This document shows, piece by piece, positions 41,598-51,600 of a stretch of DNA of 64,000 nt. The stretch lies in assembly GCA_963833495.1 (NCBI GenBank), contig CAWHYJ010000020.1:310001-374000 (forward strand), given 5' to 3'. The first letter of the stretch is position 1; every line of letters starts with the position of its first letter. Below the pieces are notes generated by a model. The model had not been told where the DNA came from. It saw nothing but the letters and a program-made list of their open reading frames with translations, and did not search any database. The stretch comes from Fodinibacter sp963833495 (GTDB lineage: Bacteria > Actinomycetota > Actinomycetes > Actinomycetales > Dermatophilaceae). The translations under genes and the position numbers were made by a program.

Positions 41598-42785
41598 GTG
41601 ACGCCGGGCCGGCGCGTCGTCGTCATCGGCGGCGGCATCCTCGGCCTGGCGGTCGCGGAGCGGGTGGTGCGAGACGACCCGTCCGCGCAGGTCACGGTGC
41701 TCGAGAAGGAGCACGACTGGGCCCGGCACCAGACCGGGCGCAACAGCGGGGTCGTGCACTCCGGCCTGTACTACCCGCCGGACAGCCTCAAGGCCCGATG
41801 GTGCCGGGCCGGAGCCGCCTCGATGCTCGCCCTCGCCCGGGACGAGGGGGTGCCGCACCGGGTGACCGGCAAGCTGGTCGTGGCCACCAGTGCCGACGAG
41901 CTCGACCGCCTCGACGCGCTGGAGCGGCGCGGCCTGGGCAACGGGCTGGCGGTCCGACGGCTGAGCGCGGTCGAGACCCGCGAGCACGAGCCGCACGTGG
42001 CGGCCCTGGCCGCCCTGCACGTGCCCGAGACGGGGGTGGTCGACTACCGGGCGGTGTGCGCGGTGCTCGTGCGGCGGCTGCGGGACGCCGGGGCGCACCT
42101 CGTGCCGGGCACCGAGGTGGTCGGCGGGGCCGACGGGCCGCGCGAGGTGGTGGTCGAGACCACCCGCGGCGAGCACGCAGCCGACCTCGTGGTGAGCTGC
42201 GCGGGGCTGCACGCCGACCGGGTCGCCCGGCTGCTCGGGCACCAGCCCTCGGTGCGCATCGTGCCGTTCCGCGGTGAGTACTTCGTGCTGGGCCCCCGGG
42301 CCGAGCACCTCGTGCGTGGGCTGGTCTACCCGGTGCCCGACCCGGACCTCCCCTTCCTCGGCGTGCACCTGACCCGCGGCATCGACGACCACGTGCACGC
42401 CGGCCCCAACGCGGTGCTGGCGCTGGCCCGTGAGGGCTATGACTGGGGTCGGGTCGACGCCCGCGACCTCGCCGACACGCTGCGGTTCGGCGGCTTCTGG
42501 CGGCTTGCCCGGCGTCAGGCGCGCAGCGGTGTCGCCGAGATGGCGCGCTCGCTGTCGCACCGGCGCTTCGCCGAGAGCGCACGCCGGCTGGTGCCGGAGA
42601 TCGTCGATGCCGACCTCGTGCCGGCGCCCGCCGGAGTGCGGGCCCAGGCGGTGCGTCCCGACGGCACGCTCGTCGACGACTTCCTCCTCGAGCGGCACGG
42701 CCGCGTCGTGCACCTGCTCAACGCACCGTCGCCGGCCGCCACGGCATCCCTGGAGATCGCCCGGCACGTCGTGGCCGGGCTGTGA
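41598..42785 (+). CDS. lhgO: L-2-hydroxyglutarate oxidase
   Basis: A 395-residue FAD enzyme of the LhgO (YgaF) family: VVVIGGGILGLAVAERV is the dinucleotide site, followed by EKEHDWARHQTGRNSGVVHSGLYY, the highly diagnostic HSG(L/I)YY segment, and FRGEYFVLGPR, VYPVPDPDLPFLGVH. It oxidises L-2-hydroxyglutarate to 2-oxoglutarate, passing electrons to the membrane quinone pool. GTG start, 16 bases after the glucosidase stop. All family blocks are intact and the length is normal. Confidence 0.92.
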   Translation: MTPGRRVVVIGGGILGLAVAERVVRDDPSAQVTVLEKEHDWARHQTGRNSGVVHSGLYYPPDSLKARWCRAGAASMLALARDEGVPHRVTGKLVVATSADELDRLDALERRGLGNGLAVRRLSAVETREHEPHVAALAALHVPETGVVDYRAVCAVLVRRLRDAGAHLVPGTEVVGGADGPREVVVETTRGEHAADLVVSCAGLHADRVARLLGHQPSVRIVPFRGEYFVLGPRAEHLVRGLVYPVPDPDLPFLGVHLTRGIDDHVHAGPNAVLALAREGYDWGRVDARDLADTLRFGGFWRLARRQARSGVAEMARSLSHRRFAESARRLVPEIVDADLVPAPAGVRAQAVRPDGTLVDDFLLERHGRVVHLLNAPSPAATASLEIARHVVAGL

Positions 42786-42815
42786 GCCGGCCGCTCAGCC
42801 GCCGGGTGCTCGGTC

Positions 42816-43256
42816 TCAGGCCGGGACGCCGACGACCTTGACGTCGATGTTGCCGCGGGTGGCCTTGGAGTACGGGCAGACCTCGTGGGCCGCGTCGGCC
42901 AGCTTCTGCGCGGTCTCGGCGTCGACTCCGGGGATGGTCGACGTGAGCTCGGCCGACAGGCCCACGCCCGGGGCGTCGGCCGTGCCGGTCGTGCCCAGGC
43001 TCACCGATGCGACCGTGACGGCGCCGGCGCCGTCGAGGCCCTGTGCGGTGGCGATCCGGCCGAGCGCGTTGTTGAAGCACGACGCCCACCCGGCAGCGAA
43101 GAGCGTCTCGGGGTTGGCCTTGGGGTTGGTCCGGGAGCCGGGCTTGCCGAGCTCGAGGTCGACCACCCCGTCCTCGCTGCGGACCCGGCCCCCGCGCCCG
43201 CCCTGGGCACTCGCGGCGGTGGTGTACAGGACGCTGTTCAGGGACTCGTGCGGCAC
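42816..43256 (-). CDS. ohr: organic hydroperoxide resistance protein (Ohr/OsmC family)
   Basis: A 146-residue thiol peroxidase. The two redox cysteines are Cys60 (GWASCFNNAL) and Cys127 (EVCPYSKATRGN), with the usual Arg near residue 23. It reduces organic hydroperoxides with dihydrolipoamide as donor. No OhrR-type regulator is adjacent: the neighbours are lhgO (convergent) and glmM (upstream, same strand), so control must come from elsewhere. Confidence 0.92.
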   Translation of the reverse strand: MPHESLNSVLYTTAASAQGGRGGRVRSEDGVVDLELGKPGSRTNPKANPETLFAAGWASCFNNALGRIATAQGLDGAGAVTVASVSLGTTGTADAPGVGLSAELTSTIPGVDAETAQKLADAAHEVCPYSKATRGNIDVKVVGVPA

Positions 43257-43327
43257 GGGACTCTCCTCCAGGCGGGGTCAGGACGTGCCGGTGCCAACCG
43301 CGGCACCGCCCGCCCCATTCCGCGAGC

Positions 43328-44677
43328 TCAGAGCGAAAGACGCTCCCGCACGACCCCCGCCAGCCGGTCGGCGACCGCGTCGGCCTGCTCCTGGGTGGGT
43401 GCCTCGACCATGACCCGCACCAGCGGCTCGGTGCCCGAGCGGCGCAGCAGCACCCGGCCGGACCCGTCGAGGCCGCTCTGCTCGTGGTGCACCGCCGACA
43501 GCAGGTGCTCGTCGCTGTCGACCCGGCTGGTGTCGACGCCCTTGACGTTGACCAGCACCTGCGGCAGGCGGGTCATCACGGTGCCGAGGTCGGCCAGGGT
43601 GCGGCCGGTCTGCACCATCCGGGCCGCGAGCATCAGCCCCGTGAGCGTGCCGTCGCCGGTGGTGCCGTGGTCGAGCAGGATGACGTGCCCGGACTGCTCA
43701 CCGCCGAGCGAGTAACCACCTGAACGCATCTCCTCGAGCACGTAGCGGTCCCCGACCGCAGTCTGCAGCACGTGGATGCCCTCGCGCTCCATCGCCTGGA
43801 GCAGGCCGAGGTTGCTCATCACGGTCGCGACGAGCGTGTCGCGCGCGAGCACCCCGCGCTCCCTGAGGGCCACGGCGAGGATGCCCATGATCTGGTCGCC
43901 GTCGACCTCGGTGCCGGTCGAGTCGACGGCCAGGCAGCGGTCGGCGTCACCGTCGTGCGCAATGCCGAGGTCGGCGCCGTGCGCCCGCACCGCGGCCTTG
44001 AGCGGGTCGAGGTGGGTCGAGCCGTAGCCGTCGTTGATGTTGAGCCCGTCGGGCGAGGTGCCGATCTCGAACACCTCGGCGCCGGCCAGCCGGAACACCT
44101 CGGGCGAGACCTGGCTCGCCGCACCGTGGGCACCGTCGATGACCACCCGCAGGCCGTCGAGGCGGTTGGGCAGCACGCGCAGCAGGTGGCTGAGGTAGCG
44201 GGTGTGCCCGTCGGGCATGTGGACGACGCGGCCGACGTCGGCGCCGGTGGGGCGCTGCCAGTCCGCGCCGACGGCGGCCTCGATGCGGTCCTCGACGTCG
44301 TCGGGCAGCTTGTGCCCGCCCTTGGCGAAGAACTTGATGCCGTTGTCGGGCATCGCGTTGTGCGACGCCGAGAGCATGACGCCGAAGTCGGCGCCGGTGT
44401 CGGAGGTCAGGTAGGCGATCGCGGGGGTCGGCAGCACGCCCGCGTCGTAGACGTCGACCCCCGCGGCGGCCAGGCCGGCCACGACGGCCGCACCGAGGAA
44501 CTCACCGGAGGCCCGCGGGTCTCGCCCGACGACCGCCTTGGGGCGGTGTCCGGGGTCGGCCCCGGCCTGGCCGAGCACGCGCGCCGCCGCGACGGAGACG
44601 GCCAGGGCCATCTCGGCGGTGATGAGCGGGCCGTTGGCGAGGCCGCGGACTCCGTCGGTGCCGAAGAGTCGTGACAT
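43328..44677 (-). CDS. glmM: phosphoglucosamine mutase
   Basis: A 449-residue GlmM, converting glucosamine-6-phosphate to the 1-phosphate for cell-wall UDP-GlcNAc. FGTDGVRGLAN opens the protein, the phosphoserine loop is SASHN (Ser105), the metal site DGDADR lies near residue 242, GGEQSGH near 325 and RRSGTEPLVRVMVEA near the end. Follows rpsI on the same strand but a strong terminator lies between, so it probably has its own promoter. Confidence 0.95.
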   Translation of the reverse strand: MSRLFGTDGVRGLANGPLITAEMALAVSVAAARVLGQAGADPGHRPKAVVGRDPRASGEFLGAAVVAGLAAAGVDVYDAGVLPTPAIAYLTSDTGADFGVMLSASHNAMPDNGIKFFAKGGHKLPDDVEDRIEAAVGADWQRPTGADVGRVVHMPDGHTRYLSHLLRVLPNRLDGLRVVIDGAHGAASQVSPEVFRLAGAEVFEIGTSPDGLNINDGYGSTHLDPLKAAVRAHGADLGIAHDGDADRCLAVDSTGTEVDGDQIMGILAVALRERGVLARDTLVATVMSNLGLLQAMEREGIHVLQTAVGDRYVLEEMRSGGYSLGGEQSGHVILLDHGTTGDGTLTGLMLAARMVQTGRTLADLGTVMTRLPQVLVNVKGVDTSRVDSDEHLLSAVHHEQSGLDGSGRVLLRRSGTEPLVRVMVEAPTQEQADAVADRLAGVVRERLSL

Positions 44678-44718
44678 GGGGTGCCCTTCCGTGGATACGA
44701 GCCGAACCTACTCCCGAG

Positions 44719-44762
44719 CGCACCGAAGGCGGCGCCCGGGAGAGGGTGCCGCCTTCGGTGCG
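44719..44762 (-). terminator. rpsI terminator hairpin
   Basis: CGCACCGAAGGCGGC pairs perfectly with GCCGCCTTCGGTGCG, 15 base pairs with a 14-base loop, 40 bases downstream of the rpsI stop. Ends the rplM-rpsI transcript before glmM. Confidence 0.8.
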
Positions 44763-44802
44763 GATACGGCATCCACCACAGCAGTGGTGCCGCGACGCCG
44801 GA

Positions 44803-45318
44803 TCAGCGCTTGCTGTACTGGGGCGCCTTGCGGGCCTTCTTCAGACCGGCCTTCTTGCGCTCGGGGACGCGCGCGTCACGCGAGAGGAAGCCGGCCTTCT
44901 TCAGCGCCGGGCGGTTGAGCTCCTCGTCGATGCCGTTGAGCGAGCGGGCGACGCCCAGGCGCACCGCGCCGGCCTGGCCGGAGGGGCCACCGCCGTGCAC
45001 GCGCACGAGCACGTCGTAGGAGCCGTCGAGCTCGAGCAGGGTGAGCGGCTCGTTGACGATCTGCTGGTGCACCTTGTTGGGGAAGTAGCCGGACAGGGTG
45101 CGGCCGTTGATGGTCCACTCACCGGTGCCGGGCACGATGCGCACGCGGGCCACGGCCTGCTTGCGGCGACCGGTGGCGGCACCCGGCGCGGTGGCGCGGG
45201 GACGCTGGGCGGCCGCCTCGCCGACGACGCTGCCGTCGGACTCGGAGGTGTACTCGGTGACCAGCGCGTCGTTGACGTCGGTGCCGGCGGTCTCGTCGAT
45301 CTGCACGTTCTCGGTCAT
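44803..45318 (-). CDS. rpsI: 30S ribosomal protein S9
   Basis: A 171-residue uS9. The first 45 residues are an acidic/alanine-rich extension seen in actinobacteria; the core has ATGRRKQAVARVRIVPG, GRTLSGYFPN and the basic tail ending KKARKAPQYSKR that reaches the ribosomal P site. ATG 45318 overlaps the rplM stop by one base (TGATG). Confidence 0.96.
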   Translation of the reverse strand: MTENVQIDETAGTDVNDALVTEYTSESDGSVVGEAAAQRPRATAPGAATGRRKQAVARVRIVPGTGEWTINGRTLSGYFPNKVHQQIVNEPLTLLELDGSYDVLVRVHGGGPSGQAGAVRLGVARSLNGIDEELNRPALKKAGFLSRDARVPERKKAGLKKARKAPQYSKR

Positions 45319-45761
45319 CACTGGGCCACCTGGGTGAGCTCGTAGGGAGTGGGCTGCTGGGCGGCGTGCGGGTGCTCGGCGCCGCGGTAGACCTTCAGCT
45401 TGCTCAGCTGGGCCTTACCGAGGGTGGTGCGGGGCAGCATGCCGCGCACGGCCTTCTCGATGGCCTTCTCGGGGTTCTTGGCGAGCAGCTCGGTGTAGGA
45501 GGTCGCCTTGAGGCCGCCCGGGAAGCCCGAGTGGTGGTAGGCCTTCTTCTGCTCGGCCTTGGCGCCGGTGAGGGCCACCTTGTCGGCGTTGATGATGATG
45601 ACGAAGTCGCCCACGTCGACGTGGGGGGCGAAGGTCGCCTTGTGCTTGCCGCGCAGCAGGATCGCGGTCTGGCTCGCGAGGCGGCCGAGCACGACGTCGG
45701 TCGCGTCGATCACGTGCCAGGTGCGCGTGATCTCGCCCGGCTTCGGGGTGTAGGTACGCAT
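45318..45761 (-). CDS. rplM: 50S ribosomal protein L13
   Basis: A 147-residue uL13: TWHVIDATDVVLGRLAS, LLRGKHKATFAPHVDVGDFV, YHHSGFPGG and RMLP-type block RGMLPRTTLGKAQLSKLKVY. ATG 45761 is the normal start. Heads the rplM-rpsI operon, with a candidate promoter about 100 bases upstream. The intervening leader could serve feedback control, though no L13-type leader structure was recognised. Confidence 0.96.
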   Translation of the reverse strand: MRTYTPKPGEITRTWHVIDATDVVLGRLASQTAILLRGKHKATFAPHVDVGDFVIIINADKVALTGAKAEQKKAYHHSGFPGGLKATSYTELLAKNPEKAIEKAVRGMLPRTTLGKAQLSKLKVYRGAEHPHAAQQPTPYELTQVAQ

Positions 45762-45863
45762 CAGGTGTCCTGAATCGTTCGAGGATGGGGGAACGGCGTA
45801 TGCCGAGTGCTCCCGCCAGGGACCATCGACCCCTGTCGGAGGCGCACGGCACAACAGTGCACA

Positions 45864-45892
45864 AGTTTACGGGTCACCGGTCGACCCCCCAA
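45864..45892 (-). promoter_or_regulatory. candidate promoter of rplM-rpsI
   Basis: On the minus strand TTGGGG and TAAACT are separated by 17 bases, a good -35/-10 pair for the primary sigma factor of a GC-rich actinobacterium, about 100 bases before rplM. Confidence 0.5.
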
Positions 45893-45954
45893 ATCGTCGT
45901 CAGGCGCGGCCGGCACGGGCACTGACCTGCGGAGACGATGGTCCACAATTGTTC

Positions 45955-45971
45955 TGCACAGATCTTGTGCA
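45955..45971. promoter_or_regulatory. candidate ArsR-type operator
   Basis: TGCACA, 5 bases, TGTGCA: an inverted repeat overlapping the probable -35 of the regulator gene. Further TGTGCA and CTGCACG half-sites follow to 45998. Likely autoregulatory site of the winged-helix protein at 46001. Confidence 0.5.
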
Positions 45972-45994
45972 TATGAAGTGTGCAAAGGTATTCT
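45965..45994 (+). promoter_or_regulatory. candidate leaderless promoter of the ArsR-like gene
   Basis: TTGTGC (45965) and TATTCT (45989) are spaced 18 bases. The end of the -10 lies 6 bases before ATG 46001, so transcription would start at or near the A of the start codon. No ribosome binding site precedes the gene, which agrees with a leaderless transcript. Confidence 0.45.
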
Positions 45995-46000
45995 GCACGC

Positions 46001-46600
46001 ATGGCCACTTCCGACCCCATCACTCCCGAGCTCACCGGCATCCGGCTGGACGCCACCAGCTTGCGCGTGCTGGCTCACCCGCTGCGCTCGAGGCTGCTCT
46101 CCCGCCTGCGCACGGGGGGGCCCGCCACCGCCACCGACCTGGCGGCCACCCTCGGCACCAACTCCGGGGCCACGTCCTACCACCTGCGCAAGCTCGAGTC
46201 GGTCGGCCTGGTCACCGACACCGGCGAGGGCGAGGGCAAGCGCCGCCTGTGGCGCGCCGCCACCGACTTCCACTCCTACTACCCGAGCGACTTCGCCGGT
46301 GACGAGGACTCCGAGACCGCCCTGAACTGGCTGTCCCGCGACTACGTGCGGCACTTCTCCACCCAGGCCGAGCGCTGGGTCGACGCCTCCCCCAGCTGGC
46401 CGGTCGCCTGGCAGGACGCCTGCGGCAGCAGCGACGACATGGTCCTGCTCACCGCCGAGCAGCTGAGCGCGATGCGCGACGAGATCGGCGAGGTCGTGGC
46501 GCGCTATCGGCGCGTGGGCCAGGGCAACCCCGAGGCCAAGCGCATCGCGGTCTACCTGTTCGCCTACGCACTCGACCTGGAGAACGGACCGGCCCGATGA
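46001..46600 (+). CDS. ArsR-like winged-helix transcriptional regulator
   Basis: A 199-residue regulator: SLRVLAHPLRSRLLSRLRTGG and ATDLAATLGTNSGATSYHLRKL form the winged helix near residues 20 to 75, followed by a helical C-terminal domain of the kind found in DUF4180- or multidrug-type ArsR proteins. It overlaps the MFS transporter gene by 4 bases (ATGA), so the two form an operon and the regulator presumably senses the exported compound. ATG 46001 is preferred to one seven codons upstream. Confidence 0.85.
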   Translation: MATSDPITPELTGIRLDATSLRVLAHPLRSRLLSRLRTGGPATATDLAATLGTNSGATSYHLRKLESVGLVTDTGEGEGKRRLWRAATDFHSYYPSDFAGDEDSETALNWLSRDYVRHFSTQAERWVDASPSWPVAWQDACGSSDDMVLLTAEQLSAMRDEIGEVVARYRRVGQGNPEAKRIAVYLFAYALDLENGPAR

Positions 46601-47916
46601 GCCCGGCACACCTGAGCCCCCGCGCCGCAGAGCGGCGGTTCTACCTCGTCACGACCACCCGGTGGTTGCCGGTCGGGTTCGTCGTCGGCATCTTCATCCT
46701 GGTGCAGACCGGGCGCGGCCTCACCATCGCCCAGGCCGCCACCATCGGCTCGGTGATGGGCCTGACCTGCTTCGTCCTCGAGCTGCCCACGAGCGGCTTC
46801 GCGGATGCCGTGGGCCGCCGGCCGGTCTACCTCGCCGCCGCCGTGATCAACGTCATCGCGATCGTCGGTTACGCGCTCGCCCAGAGCTTCTGGGCGTTCG
46901 TGGTGGCGGGCGCCCTGATGGGAGCCTTCCGGGCGCTGGACTCCGGGCCGCTCGAGGCATGGCTGGTCGACACCGTGCACGCGACCACACCCGGTGCCGA
47001 CGTCGACCGGCAGCTCTCGCGGGCCGGCTCCATCCTCGGCGGGGCGATCGCCGTCGGCGCCGTGCTGTCCGGCGTGCTCATCTGGTGGAACCCCGCCGCC
47101 ACCGTGTTCGGGAACGAGGACGCCTCACCGCTCGACGCCGCGGTCTGGGTGTCGGTGGCCCTGTCCGTCGTGCACCTCGTCGTCGCCGCGCTCGCCGTCA
47201 AGGAGCCCCGGCCGCACGCCGGGTCCGAGCGCACCCGCCTGGCGCACGCCTTCTCCGAGGCACGCCAGACACCGGTCGTCATCAAGAGCGGACTGACGCT
47301 GCTCGGGCGCAACAGGGTTCTCATGGGCATCGTCGTCGCCGAAGTGTTCTGGTCGATCGGCATGATCACCTTCGAGGCGTTCATGCCGCTGCGGCTCGAG
47401 GAGATGGTCGGGTCCGCCCAGAAGGCGGGTGCCCTCGTCGGGCCCGTGTCGGCGGCAGGGTGGGGCCTGTTCAGCGTCGGCGCCTGGCTGGCGGGCACGA
47501 CCTCGAGCCGGATCGGGGTCGCGCGCGCTGCCATCGTCGGTCGGGTGCTCAATGCCCTCGGGGCGGTCGTCATGGGCTTGGCCACCGGCCCGGCCGGCCT
47601 GGTCGCGGCCTACCTGTTCACCTACTCGATGCACGGGCTCAACGGACCGCCGCACGAGGCGCTGCTGCACCGCGAGGCGGAGGCCAAGAACCGCTCGACC
47701 GTGCTGTCGATCAACTCGATGATGGCGTTCCTCGCGTTCGGGGTCGCCGGCCCGCTGTTCGGCGTGATGGCCGACCGGGTCAGCCTTCCGGCGGCGATGG
47801 TCACGGCCGGCGCGCTCAGCATCCTCGGGGCGTTCTTCTACCTGCCGGCCCGGCGGGCCGAGCAAGCCAGGGCACTGGATCCAGCCGGCTCCCAGCGGGC
47901 TCCCAGCCGTGGCTGA
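46597..47916 (+). CDS. MFS transporter, probable drug exporter
   Basis: A 439-residue major facilitator with about 12 membrane helices. SGFADAVGRRPVYLAAAVINV near residue 65 is the cytoplasmic loop 2-3 signature of MFS (D-x-x-G-R-R). VIWWNP and the middle loop with RPHAGSERTRLAHAF separate the two halves. The substrate is unknown; coupling to an ArsR-like regulator suggests a toxic compound. ATG 46597 overlaps the regulator stop. Confidence 0.85.
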   Translation: MSPAHLSPRAAERRFYLVTTTRWLPVGFVVGIFILVQTGRGLTIAQAATIGSVMGLTCFVLELPTSGFADAVGRRPVYLAAAVINVIAIVGYALAQSFWAFVVAGALMGAFRALDSGPLEAWLVDTVHATTPGADVDRQLSRAGSILGGAIAVGAVLSGVLIWWNPAATVFGNEDASPLDAAVWVSVALSVVHLVVAALAVKEPRPHAGSERTRLAHAFSEARQTPVVIKSGLTLLGRNRVLMGIVVAEVFWSIGMITFEAFMPLRLEEMVGSAQKAGALVGPVSAAGWGLFSVGAWLAGTTSSRIGVARAAIVGRVLNALGAVVMGLATGPAGLVAAYLFTYSMHGLNGPPHEALLHREAEAKNRSTVLSINSMMAFLAFGVAGPLFGVMADRVSLPAAMVTAGALSILGAFFYLPARRAEQARALDPAGSQRAPSRG

Positions 47917-47928
47917 GACCTTTCGCGC

Positions 47929-48600
47929 GTGAAGAACTTCCTCCTCGGAGTCGGTGCGACCCTCTCCGCGCTCGCCCTGGTCCTCGTCGTGCTGGTGTTC
48001 TCGCTCGGCTCGGGCGACCCGAGCGGCACCGGCAGCACGGCATCCCCGCGCCCCACCGGGTCGCCGACCGTGGCGCAGCAGCCCACCGACCTGGCCGAGG
48101 ACGAGACCTGGCTCGGCGCAGTCGACCTGCGCAGCCAGGACGTCGTGTCGGCCAAGGGCGACCTCGTCGACGTCGTGGCCAAGGGGTCCGGTGTGCGGTT
48201 CTCGCAGCAGGGCCTGAAGGCCCAGACCCTCGACATCGACGCCACCATCCCGTTCGAGACCGTCGCGAAGCAGGTCGGTGCGGACGTCACCGTCTACGAC
48301 GCCGGCAACGGCAAGACCGGCGTCGAGCGCACCGTCACCATCCTGGGCCGCGACCTCACCCTCAAGGCCACCGGCACGGTGACCGCCGATGGCGGCCAGC
48401 TGCTCATCCAGCCCGAGACCATCGACCTCGGCGGCCCGTCGTTCCTCGACTCCGCCGCGAGCTCGCTGGCCCGCGGGCTGGCCACCATCCGGCAGGACGT
48501 CGCCGGCGTGCCGACCGGGATGTCGCTCGACGACGTGCAGGTGACCCCTGAGGGCTTCGACGCCCGGCTCAGCGGCACCGACGTGGTCATCGGCCGCTGA
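47929..48600 (+). CDS. DUF2993 (LmeA-like) domain protein
   Basis: A 223-residue protein with an N-terminal membrane helix (residues 4 to 26), a Ser/Thr/Pro linker, then a DUF2993 domain: LRSQDVVSAKGDLVDVVAKG, TLDIDATIPFETVAKQVG, and GMSLDDVQVTPEGFDARLSGTDV. In mycobacteria LmeA acts on lipomannan elongation in the periplasm; a cell-envelope role here is inference. GTG start, 12 bases after the MFS stop; possibly the operon end, although function differs. Confidence 0.75.
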   Translation: MKNFLLGVGATLSALALVLVVLVFSLGSGDPSGTGSTASPRPTGSPTVAQQPTDLAEDETWLGAVDLRSQDVVSAKGDLVDVVAKGSGVRFSQQGLKAQTLDIDATIPFETVAKQVGADVTVYDAGNGKTGVERTVTILGRDLTLKATGTVTADGGQLLIQPETIDLGGPSFLDSAASSLARGLATIRQDVAGVPTGMSLDDVQVTPEGFDARLSGTDVVIGR

Positions 48601-48627
48601 ACCGGGCGTCGTCGCCGGCTCGCGGTG

Positions 48628-51600
48628 CTACTTGATCGGGCCCACCACCGTGACCCCCGTGGCCTGCACCACCCGCCCCAGCTCGTCGTAGGCAGCGACC
48701 GCGACCTGCCCGGCACCGGCGATCCGCCGGGCGTCGCGGGCATCCTTCCGGCTCAGGCGAAGCACCTCGTCACCCGCCAGGTCGGGGTACCGGGCCGCCA
48801 GCGCCGGTGAGAGCCCGCGCGGGTCGAGCGTCAGCGGCAGGGACGAGCCGCCGATGGTCTCCGCGTCCAGGGCCAGCGAGCCCGCCGGTCCCCAGTGCAG
48901 CCGGTACGTCCAGGCACCCCGCTGGTCGGGCAGGTTCCACGAGAGCACCTCCGGGGTGAGCCACGAGGCGCGGGCCGTCGACAGGTCAGGCCCGAAGTCG
49001 GGGGCGAAGGTGTCGACGGTGAGTGCCTTTGAAGCCACCTGGTAGGAGATCGTCGTGGCGAGGCCCGCCTCCACCGTGAAGGCGACCGGTGCGCCACCAC
49101 CGACGGACACCGAGTAGCTGCCGGCGGGGATGTCGATCGTCGAGAACGAGTAGGTGCCGTCGCGGTCGGGGTCCTGCAGCCAGGACCGCATGCAGGTGGC
49201 GTCGTCGTCAGCCGGGCAGCCCATCTCCGACTGGAAGCTACCGGTGGCGACGAGGATCGGGTCGAGCTTGGTGTTGGTGGCCCAGTGCGTGCGGTGGTCG
49301 TAGTAGAAGCTCACCGGCCCACCGTCAGTGGTGTACGGGATGTCGGAGCCGTTGCGGTTGCCACCCGCGCCGTAGTTGACGTCCCAGGAGCGGTTGATCG
49401 CCGCCTTGAAGGCGTACTGCCCGGCCTGCGGGGAGAAGGTTCCCTTCCACACCTGGTCGGCGCCGAGGGTGAGCTGGATGTTGTCGCACGGCGGGTCCCA
49501 GTCCGCAGCGCAGCCGATCTCGCTGCCGTGGCTGCCCGGCACCGACACGGCATCCGGCTGGGTGATCGGGCCGAGTGGGACGCCGGCGTCGGCGGGCGGC
49601 TGGGGCTGACCGACGATCGCGCTGGTCGAGACCACGCCGAAGTCACCGTCGTGATCGCGGGCGATGGCGCGGTACTCGACCGGGGTGCCCTGAGCCAGGC
49701 CGCTGACGTCGTGGAACACCCGGTACGGGGCGTTGTCGTCGGTGCCGAGTCTGCGCCACTTCGACTCCCCGACCGGCCGCCAGGCGAAGGTCACCTGGGT
49801 GAAGTCGCCACCGGGCACGGTGACGCCCACCTCGGCCCGGCCGGTGACGATGCCGGCGTCACCCGGAGCGGTGAACGACGGCATCGGCCGTTCGCGGTCG
49901 GCGCGTAGCTTCGAGTTCGCCTTGTAGACGACCGCCGACAGCGGTGGCACCGTGACGGTGACGCGACCCTCGGTGTCGGTCTTCAGGTTGCGCGGGGCAG
50001 ATGCCGGCCAGACCGCCTTGAGCATGCTGCGCGCGGGCTGGTAGGTGGCGAAGGTGGCCGTCTGCGTCGTTGTCGCGTTGTTGACGGCGACGACGTACTC
50101 GACCTGCTCGTCGGCATCCATCCGGCTGAACGCGAGGATGCCGGGTCCCTTGGTGGCGTACCGGTGCACCTGCGCGCCGTCGGCGAGAGCCGGGTGCTTC
50201 TCCCGCAGCTGCGCCAGGCCCGCGATGTGCTTGTAGAGGGGGTGGGAGGTGTCGAAGTTGGCGTCGGCCGTCGTGGCCTTGGTGCCGATCAGGTCGTAGG
50301 TGTTGTTGTGCAGCGCGACCTTGCTGGGGAACATGTCCTCGCGGGCGCGCTGGTCGCCGATGCCGTCGGGCACGTCCTTGGGCGCGGAGAACCCCTGCTC
50401 GTCGCCGTAGTAGACGACCGGCTGTCCACGGGTCAGGTACATCAGTGAGTGGGCGAGCTCGTCGCGCTGCAGCAGCTGCGCGTCCGTCCAGCCCGCGTCG
50501 TCCTGGCGCAGGAAGCTGCCGACACGACCCATGTCGTGGTTGCCGAGGAAGGTCGGCAGCGAATAGGCGTTGGAGTCAGCGTCGGTGAAGTAGTCATCGA
50601 GCGCGTAGAAGTCACGCATCTCAGCCGTCGGCTTGCCCTTGGCGAAATTGACACCGCTGCCCTGGAACCCGAAGTCGACGGTCGCCTGGAGGCGTCCCTC
50701 AGTCGTGTACTTCGACATGAACCTCGGGTCGGCGTCGTAGACCTCGCCGAACATGAAGAAGTCCTTGTTGCCCACGGAGGCCGCGTGGCCCTGCAGGGCC
50801 GGACCGAACTGCTTCCAGAAGTCCATGTTGACGTGCTTGACGGTGTCGATGCGGAAGCCGTCGACGCCGGCCTGGTCCACCCAGGTCTTGTAGATGTCGA
50901 TCATCCCCTGCACCACCTGGGGCCGCTCGGTCCACAGGTCGTCGAGGGCGGAGCGGCTGCCCGAGGGGAAGTCGCCGTACTCGCTGTTCTCGCCGGAGAA
51001 GGTGGACGTGCCCCGGTTGTGGTACATCGTGGGGTCGTTGAGCCAGGCGGGCACCTTGAGCTTCGCGTCGGCCGGCGACTTGAACGTCGGCTCGTAGGGG
51101 AAGCTCACCTTCGGGTCGACCGCCGGGAACGGGTCACCGATGAAGGTGAAGTCACGGTCGTCGAAGGGCTTTCCCGAGGCATCCTTGTACGGCGCGTCGG
51201 CCTTGGTCTTGTACGGCACCTGCCCGGTGGCGTCGTAGGCCGAGTCGGGGTAGTCGAGCACGTCGGCGGTGTGGTTGGTGATGATGTCGAAGAAGACCTT
51301 GATCCCGCGCTTGTGGGCGAGGTCGATGAGGGTCTTCAGCTCGGCGTTGGTGCCGAGGTGGGGGTCGATCTGGGTGAAGTCGGTGATCCAGTAGCCGTGG
51401 TAGCCGGCCGACTCCGAGCCAGGGGCACCCTGGACCGGCTTGTTCTTGAACGACGGCGTCATCCAGATGGCGGTGGTGCCCAGGCCCTGGATGTAGTCGA
51501 GCCGGTTGATGATCCCCTTGAGGTCACCACCGTGGTAGAACCCCTGGCTGGTCGGGTCGAAGCCGTTCTGCAGCCGCGACCCGGCGATGCCGCCGGTGTC

